This document shows positions 20,493 to 31,860 of a DNA stretch of 64,000 nucleotides, piece after piece. Origin of the DNA: Brachionus manjavacas (taxonomy: Eukaryota; Rotifera; Eurotatoria; Ploima; Brachionidae); the NCBI GenBank assembly GCA_019054805.1, contig JAHQIY010000026.1:248001-312000 (forward strand). The letters are read 5' to 3'. The position numbers were made by a program, and so were the translations under genes. The notes below the pieces were generated by a model. That model made no database searches. It was not told where the DNA came from and worked only from the letters and a program-made list of their open reading frames with translations. Each line of letters starts with the position of its first letter. Position 1 is the first letter of the stretch.

Positions 20493-22118
20493 ATGGCATC
20501 CAAGCTTCGATTAATTATTCTAGGAGCACCTGGTTCTGGTAAAGGAACTATTTCGTCACGCATCATCAACGAATTTAAACTGGCTCACATATCTAGTGGT
20601 GATATTTTGAGATCTAACATACAACAAAAAACTGACTTAGGTCTCAAAGTGAAAGATTTGATTTCCAAAGGTCAATTGGTAGCCGATGATATCATCACAA
20701 AAGTAATTATCCAAGAGCTAAAGAAAACAAAAGCAAGCTGGCTTTTAGATGGTTTTCCGAGAAATTTGAACCAATGTAGGATACTTGAAAATGAAAAGAT
20801 TTCAATAGATCGAGTCATAAATTTGGAAGTTCCTTTTGAAGAAATTACTAATCGTCTGAAGCATCGTTGGGTACATCCTCCAAGTGGTCGTGTTTATAAT
20901 CTTGAGTTCAACCCACCGAAAATTCCGGTAATTTTTAAGCTTTTTATCTGTAAATGTTTGCAACTTTTGTGTAATTCGATAAGAAAAAAAATAAAACCGA
21001 AAAAATCATAAATTTTTTCCAGATTGATACAAACATTTTGTTGCATCTTGTTGCACTTACTAAGTAAATCTATAGCCTTTAATTTTATGATAAAAACAAA
21101 AAGAAAACAAAATGTATTTTTTATTTTTTGTACCCAATTTTATGCAATTATTGTTGAGATTTTGTCATTAATTTAGAAAGTTGATCTTTAATTCTTACCT
21201 TAACTCTTATCTTTTTAAACAAGCAGTAGTAAATAGAAATATCAATAAATGAAAAATGTCTGAATATCTGAATACTGTCCCTTTAATTTTGATTTTAACA
21301 AAGCTTATTCTGTTAAATCAATAAAGTAATTTGAATCCTTTCAAATATATCAAAAAAAAATTTTTTATTTTTTTTTTCAAATCAAATAAAATTTCAAATA
21401 ATTTAGAGAAAAGATGATGTTACTGGTGAACCATTGATACAAAGACCTGATGATAGCGAAGATGTCGTACTTAAAAGGCTTAATATATATAAACAGCAAA
21501 TAAAACCTATTATAGACTATTATAGGTAAATAATTTTTTGATATTGCTAAACAAAGTGATTTTGCATTATATACTTTAATAAAATATTATTTGTTATAAT
21601 CAAGCAAATTTTAATTTTAATTTTAAAGTTCAAAGGATTTGGTTGAGACATTTACTGGAAGAACATCAAATTATTTGTGGCCACTGATAAGAGATAATTT
21701 AGTCGATTTAAAGAATAACAAAGAAGTTTCAGAAATAAAAGTTCAGCGTGACAAGAAAATTTTGGATTCACAAGAACCAGTTACTCACACTGGACAAAAG
21801 TATTCTCTGGATGATTACAGAAAGATAAGATTTGTAACAGGACCAAAACTTGTTAATAAAAATTTTGCTATTAATCTAATCAAAGAGGATCCAGTTGTAG
21901 TCTGTGAACAAAGAGTTATTTGGTCATCAGGTGGCGGACCGCTTGGTCATCCAAAAATTTTTATTAATCTATCAAATAATGAAATTCATGATTGTCAATA
22001 TAGTGGGAGAAAATTCATTATGAGAAAATTTTATGATCCTTCAATACACGGAAAATCAATCGATTACAAAGATTACTTAATTGAAATGAAAAAGAATGAA
22101 TTCGATATCGCTGCATGA
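20493..22118 (+). CDS. AK3-NDUFS6: Adenylate kinase 3 fused to complex I subunit NDUFS6
   Basis: Exons 20493-20927, 21407-21525 and 21629-22118 (introns 479 and 103 bp, GT..AG, phases 0 and 2) give 347 aa. Residues 1-~213 are a full AK3 (GTP:AMP phosphotransferase of the mitochondrial matrix): P-loop GAPGSGKGT near residue 11, [18 protein letters not shown] start [26 protein letters not shown], and the C-terminal [17 protein letters not shown]. Without any stop, exon 3 then reads into NDUFS6, the 13-kDa zinc-binding accessory subunit of respiratory complex I: VTHTGQKY (236-243), [28 protein letters not shown] (289-299), plus a ~33-residue extra tail. The join lies inside one exon, so it does not depend on a splice guess. 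Zinc ligands: His292 and Cys307 are kept, but the first and last expected Cys align with Ser (about 284 and 310). Poly(A) signal AATAAA at 22139. A separate NDUFS6 gene elsewhere cannot be excluded. Confidence 0.92.
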
Positions 22119-22419
22119 TTATTATTTATTATTTTTTGAATAAATAAAAAAAATTAATTTGGATTAGATTAATAAAATCAAAAATATAATTTCTTATAAC
22201 AATAATTTTATTAGTTCTTTTTATTTTAATTTTTTTACGATGATTTTTTTTGAAAAATTATCAAATTTTTGAAATCAGCTTCTTTAAATTAAGGTTCTAA
22301 ATAATTTTTAATTTGTTTTAGTTATCAACTGTTTTTTTTTTATCATTAGAAGCAAGAATCATCAAATTTCTTAAATTTTAATAATTAAATAAATTTAACT
22401 CAATTTTTAAACTAAAATT
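22119..22419. other. Convergent intergenic spacer
   Basis: About 300 bp between two convergent genes (AK3-NDUFS6 and TIMMDC1). It contains the poly(A) signal of the former (22139-22144) and T-rich sequence; nothing else seen. Confidence 0.5.
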
Positions 22420-23556
22420 TTACTCTTTTTGTATAAAGTCCTCTTTCAATTTTAGATATCTTCTTTCTTCATAAGTACTATTCATTATTTTCATTTGTGT
22501 ATATCTTACTAAACCAAATATAGTTCCAAAAATACCACCGGCTACAGTTCCTATCATAAAATTAAGTAAACCATAATGTAATCTAAAAATCCCTCCAGAT
22601 ATTGCTTATTATAAACTAAAGTAACCTTTATTGATATTAAAAGGATTCTGTATAATACCTCCACCAATGCTGTAATCAAGAGGGGAGCTTTTATTTCGAT
22701 AAGCCTGTATTAGCATTGAACTTCCCAAAATAATCCCCGAAAATGATGCAAATTTGAATGCAACTTTAGTTCCACCTTTGATAGTTTGTAAATAAAGATG
22801 ATCCACAAATGCTCTCTAAATGTTTTATTTTTATTTACTTTTTATTCAAAAATTAGACATAATTACCGTTGCGGTTTTTTTGTCAGTATAAACACTTAAT
22901 TGATTATTTCTTTTGAATTTTTCTAACGATTCGTTGCTTTCTAATATTGATCCCAAAATAAATCCTGAAACAGCAACTGATGCAAGAATCTGAAGATTTT
23001 CATTAAAATACTCATGACGCTCACCATTTTGTTCACTAAGAGTCAAATTATTAGAATTTATATAAAGCGAATTTTTTAAATAATATTTTTATCAAATATA
23101 ATCTACAAATTTCATTTACTATAATTTTAGAAATTTAGAATCAATTGAATCAGCATGAATCAATTACAATTCTGGTTTAAGGTTGTACATAAGTAAGGTA
23201 CTGTATCATCTAATACATTTTACAGAAACAAATTAAAAAACAAAGTAATTAAATCTTTTTATTTTTGATCTTAAATTTAAAATGCCATTTGCGAAAACTA
23301 AAAAAATTTCTTTTAGCCTAATAATCTAAAATTAAATAAACCTACAAGTTTGAAAAATTAAAAAAAATTACTCAATTTTCAAGAGTTCTTTGATTCTGTC
23401 GATTCCTCTTTCGTTTAAAAGATATTTTTCAATTTCATTCGTAACACTTTCTTCTTTAAGATTTTTTTTTGTCGATTGAATTGATAGAGATCGTGAGAAT
23501 GATGGGAAAATTTTGTTTAACTTTTCGTAAATTATGCTAAAAAAATTGTTTTCCAT
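22420..23556 (-). CDS. TIMMDC1: TIMMDC1, complex I assembly factor, four exons
   Basis: TIMMDC1 is a Tim17/22/23-family multispan protein of the mitochondrial inner membrane required to assemble the membrane arm of complex I; it is not itself a translocase. Exons on the minus strand: 23556-23372, 23035-22867, 22815-22659 and 22604-22420. Introns are 336, 51 and 54 bp with GT..AG ends, and all phases agree, giving 231 aa (human 285). Similarity is visible in order: GIDRIKELL before the first membrane segment; ILASVAVSGFILGSIL; TKVAFKFASFSGIILGSSML with the following YRNKSSPLDYSIGG; and FRLHYGLLNFMIGTVAGGIFGTIFG, which is the Gly-rich Tim17-type helix. It faces the AK3-NDUFS6 gene tail to tail. 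The short exons make it easy to miss in frame-based gene finding. Confidence 0.88.
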
Positions 23557-24764
23557 TTCTAATAAAAAATCTCAATGCAATTAGTTTACAAAATAATTAA
23601 AAGATATTCTATTAAATTTGAAAAAACATTTAAGATTTACTTTTAGTGTTAATTAAATATTTTTAATTTCAAATAGATAAAATCAGTTCAAGATGCTTCA
23701 CTAATTTTACCTGAAAAAATGTTGGAATGGCCTTATATACACATGATGTCGTTCAAGAATATGATTTTTTTGAAGGATTAGTAGTTCTTGCTGCGACATC
23801 TAACATTTAGAGAGTCTGAGCCCATCACCGCCGATTGGCCGTGTAGAGCTGTAGCAGCCGATTCCATTGAACTTAACTAAAGCCGTTTTAAAATTAGCGA
23901 TTGACTTAGATTTCATCACATTTTCTGGCAACTTATTCCAATGCGGAACTACTCTGTTTGAGAAAAAAACATGCGCTTACTGCAGCTGCAAAATGAAAGA
24001 TAATACTTTCAAAATTTTTAAAATGTTTACAAAAAAATTAATAAGGTTATACAGTTCTAGTTAATAATTATATTAATTAACAAGATTAACAAGAAATTTT
24101 ATATTTAACAAGATAAAATAGACGAGAGACAATGGTCGGATTGATTTTTTTATTTTTTCTCAAATGAAATGAACTTCACTTTGAAATTATTTGAGAAGTA
24201 AATTCTGGAATTGTAAAAAACTAGTAGTAATTGGAGTATAAGAAACATTAATGAAAGAGTTTGAAAAATATCTCTAATCAATTTTTTAATCAATTTAATT
24301 AATTAATTCTTTATTTTTAATTTAACGTGAATTTTTTTATTTTCAGAGCAATCAAATTGGTATTAGAGTATATGTCGAGTGGCCGTAAATGTTAAATTAA
24401 ATGACATCATGAAAAATTTAAACTTTAAAATTTTAAGTTTTTTATTTTATCTTTTTTATCACAATTATCAATTTATTTTCTTTTAGAATAATTTAATATT
24501 TATTACAGGAAAACAAATCCCTGATTTCTGTAATTACTTGATAAGTAAAATGATAAAAAAAATGAAACTTTCTAAGAAATATAATTCTTATTTAAAAGTT
24601 TATTTTTTTCCGATTATCTTGCCATTAATATTTAATTTTTTAAATTACATATATTGTATTAAAGTTTAAAAAAAAAGAAAAACAACAAGAAAACATGTAA
24701 CAATAAGCTTTAATTCTGAGTTAAAATAAATTATTATCAATTCTTTTAGCGCATTATTGATGTT
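23557..24764. other. Intergenic with a LINE scar
   Basis: AT-rich spacer between the 5' end of TIMMDC1 and the 3' end of ING3. The only recognisable content is the LINE fragment at 23815-23975. Confidence 0.45.
23815..23975 (-). pseudogene. 3' fragment of a CR1-like LINE reverse transcriptase
   Basis: Read on the minus strand, this ~160-bp piece encodes the C-terminal signature of CR1/L2-type LINE ORF2 proteins: FFSNRVVPHWNKLPENV followed by SKSIANFKTALVKFN, then a stop shortly after. Non-LTR elements usually insert as such 3' fragments because reverse transcription aborts. No target duplication was identified. Confidence 0.75.
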
Positions 24765-26589
24765 TTAAGATGAAAAATTATTTGATACTGAATTATTTTG
24801 GATAGTGTTAGAACTAGTTGAATCTATTAATTGACTTGAAAAATTGATTCCAAATATACATTTATCTCTTCGTTTTTTTTTTATTTCGGATAAACATTTA
24901 GGACAAAACCATTTTCCTTTTGGTGCTGAATTGAGTCCAACACAACTAAAGTGAAACCATTGAGTTTTACACTTGTAAAAAAAATTTTATAATTAAGAAT
25001 TAAATTAAAGTCAAATTACCGATGAATTATCACACATAATCATGTCACCGTAAGATATATCTTTACAAATACAATAGCGTTCATTAGAATCTTCAGTATG
25101 ATTCCATTCATCTTTCATTTGGCGATCATTAGAAAAATTGGCACGGGTGCTTTTTTGAGGTATTTTAAATTTATTCTCTGACTCAAAGCTTGAATGATCA
25201 TCGTCTTCATCTTCAGTGCCTCCTAACCTATCTTCATCATCATATTCAATAGTATTTACACCATTTTCGCTGCTTGTTATTTCACTTTGTGTTTCGTTTG
25301 TACCATCATTTGTTTCATCATCAGTTTGGTAGGCATCGTTTTGTACGCTTTCCTCAATATCGAAATTTTCATCGTCATAATCGATATTTTTTATTTTTTT
25401 CAAACGATTCTTATCATTTTTTGCCTTCTTTTGTTTTGTATTAATTGAATTAACTTTTTTAAAGCTTGAACCAAAAGAATTCAAGACACTAGCAAAGCTT
25501 GTTTCTGGATTTGAAGTTGGTCGAATCGACGAAGAAATAGCTCGTTTATTTAAGTTTGATGTTGTTAAGGAGTTTTTTCGATTTAAGTTAAAAGAGACGC
25601 TATTCATGTTGGATGAATTCCAAGATGAAGAACTATCATCATCATCTCTACACAATGTATTAGGATTTAAAATGACGCTACTTTTTTCACTAATATTTGA
25701 ATGTTTTCGCTTATGATTACTTTGAATGTTTGATTCGAAATTAGCTTTAGTGCTTAACATTAACTGCATCAAATCATTTGAAGATGATGGACACAAAGTA
25801 AAATCTGAATCATCAACTGCCTGATTGTTTAAATTATTAAATGTCAAACTGAGATTGGAATATGAATTTATTTTATTCAAACTGATATTCTCATTAAACG
25901 ATTTTGAGCTTAGTTCTTGTTCAAGTCTAGATGTTATCCCAGCATGATCTGCTTCAAGTTCTAACTTAAATTTCTGTAATTCTTGATCTAATTTTTTTAA
26001 ATATTTTTCAATCTGTTTTCATTAAAATAGTTTAATAAAAAATATTTTGAAAAAAAACTGAAAATTACCAAATCAAATAATTGGTTAGCTATTTGGATCT
26101 TGTCATCGGCATTTTCCAAAATTTTAATGTATTCCTTAAAATTATTTTGTTCATTTTAAAAGATTAATTTATACAAAAGTTAAGAAAATATTTTCTATTA
26201 AAACTGGATATTCTCAAAATAAAAAAAATAATTTTCTTCTTGTCAAATCAAATTTTTATTTACTTTTTTAATTTCTTCACCATTTTCATTTTTCCATTCA
26301 GGTTTTTGTTTCTTACACTGATGAAAAAATGATTCAACTCTTTCTTCAAGTCTATCCGTTTCATCTATTTCAAAATTTAATCAAAATTTTTATTTCAATA
26401 AATAAGTTTCAAATATTTTTAAATAAAGATATATCATACTTTGAATTTTTAGATCAAATTCTCTCATTTCAGTCAACTTTTCACGAAGTTCTTGTGGAAA
26501 TGGTTCAATTACTAAAAAAAAACATTAAATAAAAGAATAAAAATAAGTGTTATCATATTACGTTCAAGAAAATCTTCAATGTATAGCAT
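24765..26589 (-). CDS. ING3: ING3-type PHD-finger protein, six exons
   Basis: ING3 is a subunit of the NuA4/TIP60 histone acetyltransferase complex and reads H3K4me3 through its PHD finger. Exons on the minus strand: 26589-26562, 26511-26440, 26364-26264, 26134-26069, 26012-25020 and 24971-24765; introns are 48-129 bp, GT..AG, phases consistent. Product 488 aa (human 418). Residues 1-~110 form the ING N-terminal helical domain ([62 protein letters not shown]). A long Ser/Asn/acidic linker follows, with basic patches such as [16 protein letters not shown]. The Cys4-His-Cys3 PHD (about 403-452) spans the last intron: [17 protein letters not shown], then C...WFHFSCVGL and GKWFCPKC, and ends in a basic EIKKKRR stretch. 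The linker is longer than in vertebrates. Confidence 0.95.
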
Positions 26590-27573
26590 CTTAGAATATA
26601 TTAATTTTAACGAAGTTTCTTTAATTTTTGTGTCCTGTTTAAACTATCTAAAAAACTCTAGTTATTTTTATAAGTTTAGAGAATTGAGAAAATTATGTAG
26701 AGTTAAAATTTTATAATAATTTTTTTTCATTATAATTGTTAGGATACAAAAATTTTTTCTTTTAATTAAGATTTAAATAAAAATGTCGAAACTAAATTAA
26801 CATTTAAATCCTGGTATAGTAGTAGATTTTATATTTTCAATAGAATTTCAATAGTTGTAAAATCAATAGAATTTCTAGGATATAAAATAATCAATTTTGA
26901 TACTATTAATGGGAAAAAATTGTCTTGTGCAGTTCGTTAACAATGTAAACGCTTTAGATATAAAGATGGAAATTTTCAAAATAATGTCAACTATTTTTCA
27001 CAGCCAACCCGAATAAATGTCTTATTAATTTATTCTTAGAAGTATTTAAAAAATATCAACACTTTTTGTTTTATTTTTAAAATATTTTTTAATATTATTT
27101 TAATTGGAAGAATAGATGATATAACAATTAAAACATTTAGATTAAATAAAAACAGCAATTTTATAATATTATCAAAATAAGACTTAAAATTATTTCTTAA
27201 TATTTGAGATAAGATTTATTTATCAGAAATAAAAAAATGAAAATAATTTATGCTGAATAAAAAAAAAAGCTTTAATGATTGCAAATAAATATTTTATTAT
27301 CCGGTTTTGTTCACCAAATTAGCATAAATATTGATTGCACAATAAATTCTTCAACGCTCTTTTAACTTGAATATTTGTTTCAATAATACTAAAATTTTCG
27401 TAAATTAGAGCATTGGAAGTTTGGCAATTACTAAAAATGAACTAGAATGAGTAATTTATCTTCATAGGCTTTTTTTTTAACAACAATAATAAAAAATAAA
27501 TATTAATTATGGTTGAAAATTATTTACATTGAGGTTCAAAAAATGTTTAGTTTATATGATACTAAATGTATTT
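26590..27573. other. Intergenic between ING3 and the KCTD gene, nothing seen
   Basis: About 980 bp of AT-rich sequence containing the ING3 promoter and the 3' flank of the KCTD gene. No motif, repeat or reading frame stands out. Confidence 0.5.
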
Positions 27574-30500
27574 TTATTTTCGTTTATTTTTAATGAAAAT
27601 ATACTCATTTTGATTAGATTTTTTTTGGTTATCGTTACAAGACAAATTTAAACTACTTGAGCCATAACAAGCTTCTAATAAAAAACCAAAATCATACAGG
27701 CGTTCCATTAATTGTACTAAACACAGATCGATGTTATATTCTTGAAAAGATAGTTTTGTAACATATCTCTGAGATTCTAAATAATTTCCTAAAAAATCAG
27801 ATACAAAATTTTTATTGTCAAGTTGATCGGTCAGCAAATATTTTATGATTTTGCTGTGACCGCTTATTAAAACATTTTTCGGCTCTTCCATGCTGTTCAC
27901 TATTACCATTTTAAAAGATCTATTTTTTTCTTTAAAAGTTTCCTCTATATCCATTAGGTCTTCACAATGATGTTGTATTTCTTCATCAGTGGCTTTGGTA
28001 GTTGATTCTTCGTCTAGACTAGAGTTGGATGTTTTGCTTTGATTTTGGTCAGAAATGTTAGAATTTGATTTTTCATTAATATTACTAAATCTAGAACCTT
28101 TGAATGCAGAACGCAATATTAATGCTGTTTGCTTTGCTTTCGACATTTGACTAAGATCTATACAGTCTATAGAGTTGGAGCTTTTCCTAAAGGCATCTTT
28201 GCACAGTCCTAGTCTTTTTTTTGAATCAATTATATATTCTAGCTGTTTTACCATGTCATTTAATTCGTAATATTTGGCTTCATTCAGCAATGTATCAAAA
28301 TCATCAAAATTATCAGGCAAAGTCAAAATATTAGTTCGCATATAATTTAAAATATGTCTGAACGATTTTCCGTCTCGGTCAATAAAATAATGCTGCTTTA
28401 GAGTATCAAGCACAATTGGAATAGTTCCATTGAACATTTTACTAAGCTTTGATTCAGAAAATTTGGTGAGTGTTTCAAGAGATGAGGTATAAATACAGCC
28501 ACCAACATCTATATGTACAGGGGCATTATCCATGGACAGACATGCAGCGCGGGGAATGCCACATTTGTTTGAAGCAGAAAATGTTTGATTATTAAAAGTT
28601 GTAATCAATGAATTGGCAATATTTACTGAAGTACATGATGATTGAGATGATACAGAATTAGAAGGTGAAATGACCGGTTGAATACTTGGTGAGGCTGTAC
28701 ATTGATTATTTGCAGGCAATTGCTTATTGATTGTACTATTACTATTATTGTTCTCCATTTTAATTTGTAATTCAGCTGATTCTTCTGTTTGGTCTTTATC
28801 AAATTCCTCTTGAGTTATCTTATTATCTAATTGATGTTCTTGGTGATTTGAAGGATCTGATTGAATTGAATCAACTGTAATCGATTGAGAGAGAAATTCT
28901 TTCTTGAAATGTTTGGATTTTTGATGTTTTTTCCTTAAAAAGTAGAAAAAAATTAAAAAAAGAATTACACATATTTAAGCTTCATGTGAAAAGCTTAGTA
29001 ATAATAATTTATTAACATTCTAGACAACCTAGGATTGTCAATTCACAAATTTGATTCATTTCAAAGCAAAAAGTCTAGTAAGTTTTCAATATTACTGAAA
29101 AAATAATTGCTAAGTAAGCCAGCCCAAATAGTCTGCGCATTTCTTCAACTCCATTTTTTAAGTCGAAACAAAAGCATCCAGAAAGAAAAAACTATAGCTT
29201 TCATTTATTCTCTTTATGTGTAAACACAGAGAAAATTCGGCGTGTAATTGCTAAAACTTTGAATAAACAGTATATTGCAAACATTTGCTTCTTAGTCAAC
29301 TAGACGTCTCTCAATTTTATCAACTCGTCTATGAATATTTTGAAAAATGTCTAAAAATAGAGAAAATCTTAACTTGAAATTTTTCCTCTTTTAAAGCTAA
29401 TTAGCTACGTTTATTACTAATGGCTTAACGTTCAATATTAATATTCAAAATGATTTTAACATTGTTGAACTTTTTAAAATATAACTGGACTCAATTGATC
29501 TTGAACAAATTTTCTTCATGAAAACGAATATTTTCTTCTCAACTACATATAAAAACTTGAAAAAAAACTCTTTCTTTAATTTCTATTTCTATAGCTAGCT
29601 TGTAAAATTTAGCATTAAAAAAATATTTTAATAAAATTTTGTTTGAATTTATTAATTGATTTAATTATTTAATTTCAACTTAGATCTTTCTAATAAAACA
29701 TTTTTCTACATCTATTCTTGAACAAATCTAAAAAAACAAAATTTCTTTATTTTAAAAAGATTTGTTAGTGATGAGTGGTTTTTCGGACAAATACAGGCTT
29801 AATCGTAAATTATTTATCTTCTTAAAAAAAAAGTTGTGACGAAAAAAATTATTTGGAAATTATTTGCAAGTACTTAGACTTAATAAAAATTAGTGCTTTT
29901 ACTTACGGTATGTAAGAATGATTGGAACTTAGTGCACAAGGACTATTTCTACTATTGTTTACATGATTAGGATTATTGGAACTAGTGGAATTTTTTATAT
30001 TGATAATAGGTGATTGATTCTGATGATTGATTGCTGCATTCATTTGGTTGGGTAAAAGTGGTGAGATTTGATTTGAAATTAAAGATTTATTTGCTTGAAT
30101 AAAGTTGTTATTCAAGCTTAAACGATTTGAAGTCAAATGATTGACAAGAGCTTGTTGATGAGCTACCAAATTAGATGCTAAATGAGTTTGTTGATTACGA
30201 TGATGATGATGATGATGATGCTGATGTTGAGGATACATTGACAAATGATGATTCATTTGATGGCAATTTGAATTAAAATGATTTTGAATAGATTGTACAC
30301 TAGGACCGAAAAATTCTTCATCACACTCAACACGTTCAGTCAAAGACGAAAGTGGTCTTTTTCTTTGATTCATTTGTTTGTTTGAGACCTGATTGAATGT
30401 ATTTCCTAGATTTTGATTGTTTTGTTGAGCAGAAAGAGCTTTTGCCAGCAAATAATTGGAATTCATGAGTGATTTGCTTGAGCTGTTGATTAAGCTAAAT

Positions 30501-31711
30501 TCTTGAAATTGCTTATTCAGATTTAATTGTCTCAAAGGGTTTAAATAAGGCGAAGTATTTGACTGTGGTGTAGAATGCAGATAGCCCAATGATAGTGATT
30601 TAGAATTTAAGTATTTGGAATGATCCGCCGGTTTTTCATAAGCTTCATCACTATTCTTACTCTGACCTATTAATGGCTCACCATTTTTCATATCTTCATT
30701 TATATTCTCATCATCATCAATGATTTCGTCCATGTCGTCATAATTCTCGTTATCAGTATTTGATTTCATTCTACATGAATTATTGTGGTCATCACACTCG
30801 ACGTCATTCAGAGAAGTGTTTTCATTTTCGTCGTCATGTTCAATTTTTTGGGCATAAGTTTCGGACAAAATTTGTGAATTATTGAGAATATTTTGTATTG
30901 AGGGAGGCGTTGATGCCGATGAAGATGAGTATGATCCGTTGGAAGATTGGTACGATTGACTAGTTGTTTTAGATTTATTTGCTTGAATTTTTTGAGTCGG
31001 TTTTGTTACGGTAGGCTTTGGATTATCGTTGAAAGAAATTCGTTTGTGTTCGTGTTCACCACAACTGTAAACCATGACTGTTGAATCATTGTTGTTCGGA
31101 AAAAGAGCATAAATAACAGCTGGACATCGGTGATATCCTTTTTTGATGCGGTAATTGCAGATGTAATAATACTTTTTGCCAGCATTTGTCATGCTATTAC
31201 GCTTATGAACCCAAGTGAAATCGGTTTCATTATTTGAGAGCCATGTTTGGAATGTTTTCGAGTCGGACAAACTAGTCAAGTATTCGTAGGCTTGATTCGC
31301 TGATCTTTTTCGAATTTTATTAGGCGTTTTTTGTTCTTGAGACGCAAGAATTATTTGGTTGCTAAGATTTGTTTGAAAACCACTATCGTCATTTTTGTTT
31401 TCTGCTTCTTCAATCAGTTGATTTGGCTCGTCTTCATAATCCTCACAGTTAGCCTCGAAATCTAGACTTTGTTTGGAATAATATTGATTTCTTAAACTGC
31501 TCAAATACTGTTGATGTTGATGCATTTGTGATAGGGAATAATTTTGTAAATTAGGCGGCAAGTGATGTTGGCTTAATGGGTTCACATTCAACTGATAATT
31601 ATGACTAAGGGCCGATGGAAAATGAACATTCGCTAGTTGATATTGACCACTCGTCGGACTAAACGAATAGTTGATTTTTTGTTCAGACGAGGACGATTGA
31701 GACGAGGACAT
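27574..31711 (-). CDS. KCTD1/15: KCTD1/15 BTB protein with N-terminal zinc finger (predicted fusion)
   Basis: Two long minus-strand exons, 31711-29907 and 28933-27574, would splice through a 973-bp intron (GTAAGT..TTTTTAAG; phase 2 to 1, restoring CCG-AAA-AAA) to give 1054 aa. Residues ~140-225 of exon 1 hold a WRKY/GCM1-superfamily-type zinc finger: [26 protein letters not shown] (Cys185, Cys196) and CGEHEH (His220, His222), as in FLYWCH and MULE-linked fingers; the rest is Asn/Gln/Ser-rich with a His run. Exon 2 carries the BTB/T1 domain (about 738-840) of the KCTD1/15 clade: [46 protein letters not shown]; then the C-terminal KCTD1/15 domain with an inserted Ser/Asn-rich loop. Members repress AP-2 transcription factors. 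Alternatively exon 2 starts at the internal ATG 28758 as a separate 394-aa gene; open, ATG-less frame upstream of 28758 reaching the acceptor favours the fusion. Confidence 0.75.
28934..29906 (-). other. Unusually long intron (or intergenic gap) in the KCTD gene
   Basis: This 973-bp stretch has a consensus GTAAGT donor and a pyrimidine-rich acceptor on the minus strand. It is longer than any other intron in this window. It contains no recognisable coding sequence or repeat. If the two flanking exons belong to different genes, it is instead an intergenic region with a promoter for the downstream one. Confidence 0.55.
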
Positions 31712-31800
31712 GGGCTAATGTTCATTAAACTAGATGGAGTATCAATTCTATTATTAGATAATTTCATTAATATTTTCTTTTCAATAAACTTTTCGTTTAA

Positions 31801-31860
31801 AAGAAAAAAAAGGAAAAAAAAAAGAAAAAAAAAGAAAAAAAAAGGAAAAAAAAGGAAAAA
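31801..31860 (+). repeat. Polypurine tract upstream of the KCTD start
   Basis: About 60 bases of A runs broken only by G singletons and pairs (AAAGAAAA, AAAGGAAAA). It lies about 90 bp upstream of the KCTD start codon, so on the transcribed strand it is a T/C-rich tract in the promoter or leader. An ORF reading it as poly-Lys is an artefact of composition. Confidence 0.7.

Noticed and set aside
20493..22118. AK3 and NDUFS6 as two separate adjacent genes
   Set aside because: There is no stop, no plausible start codon with leader and no splice pair between the domains; they share one continuous exon frame.
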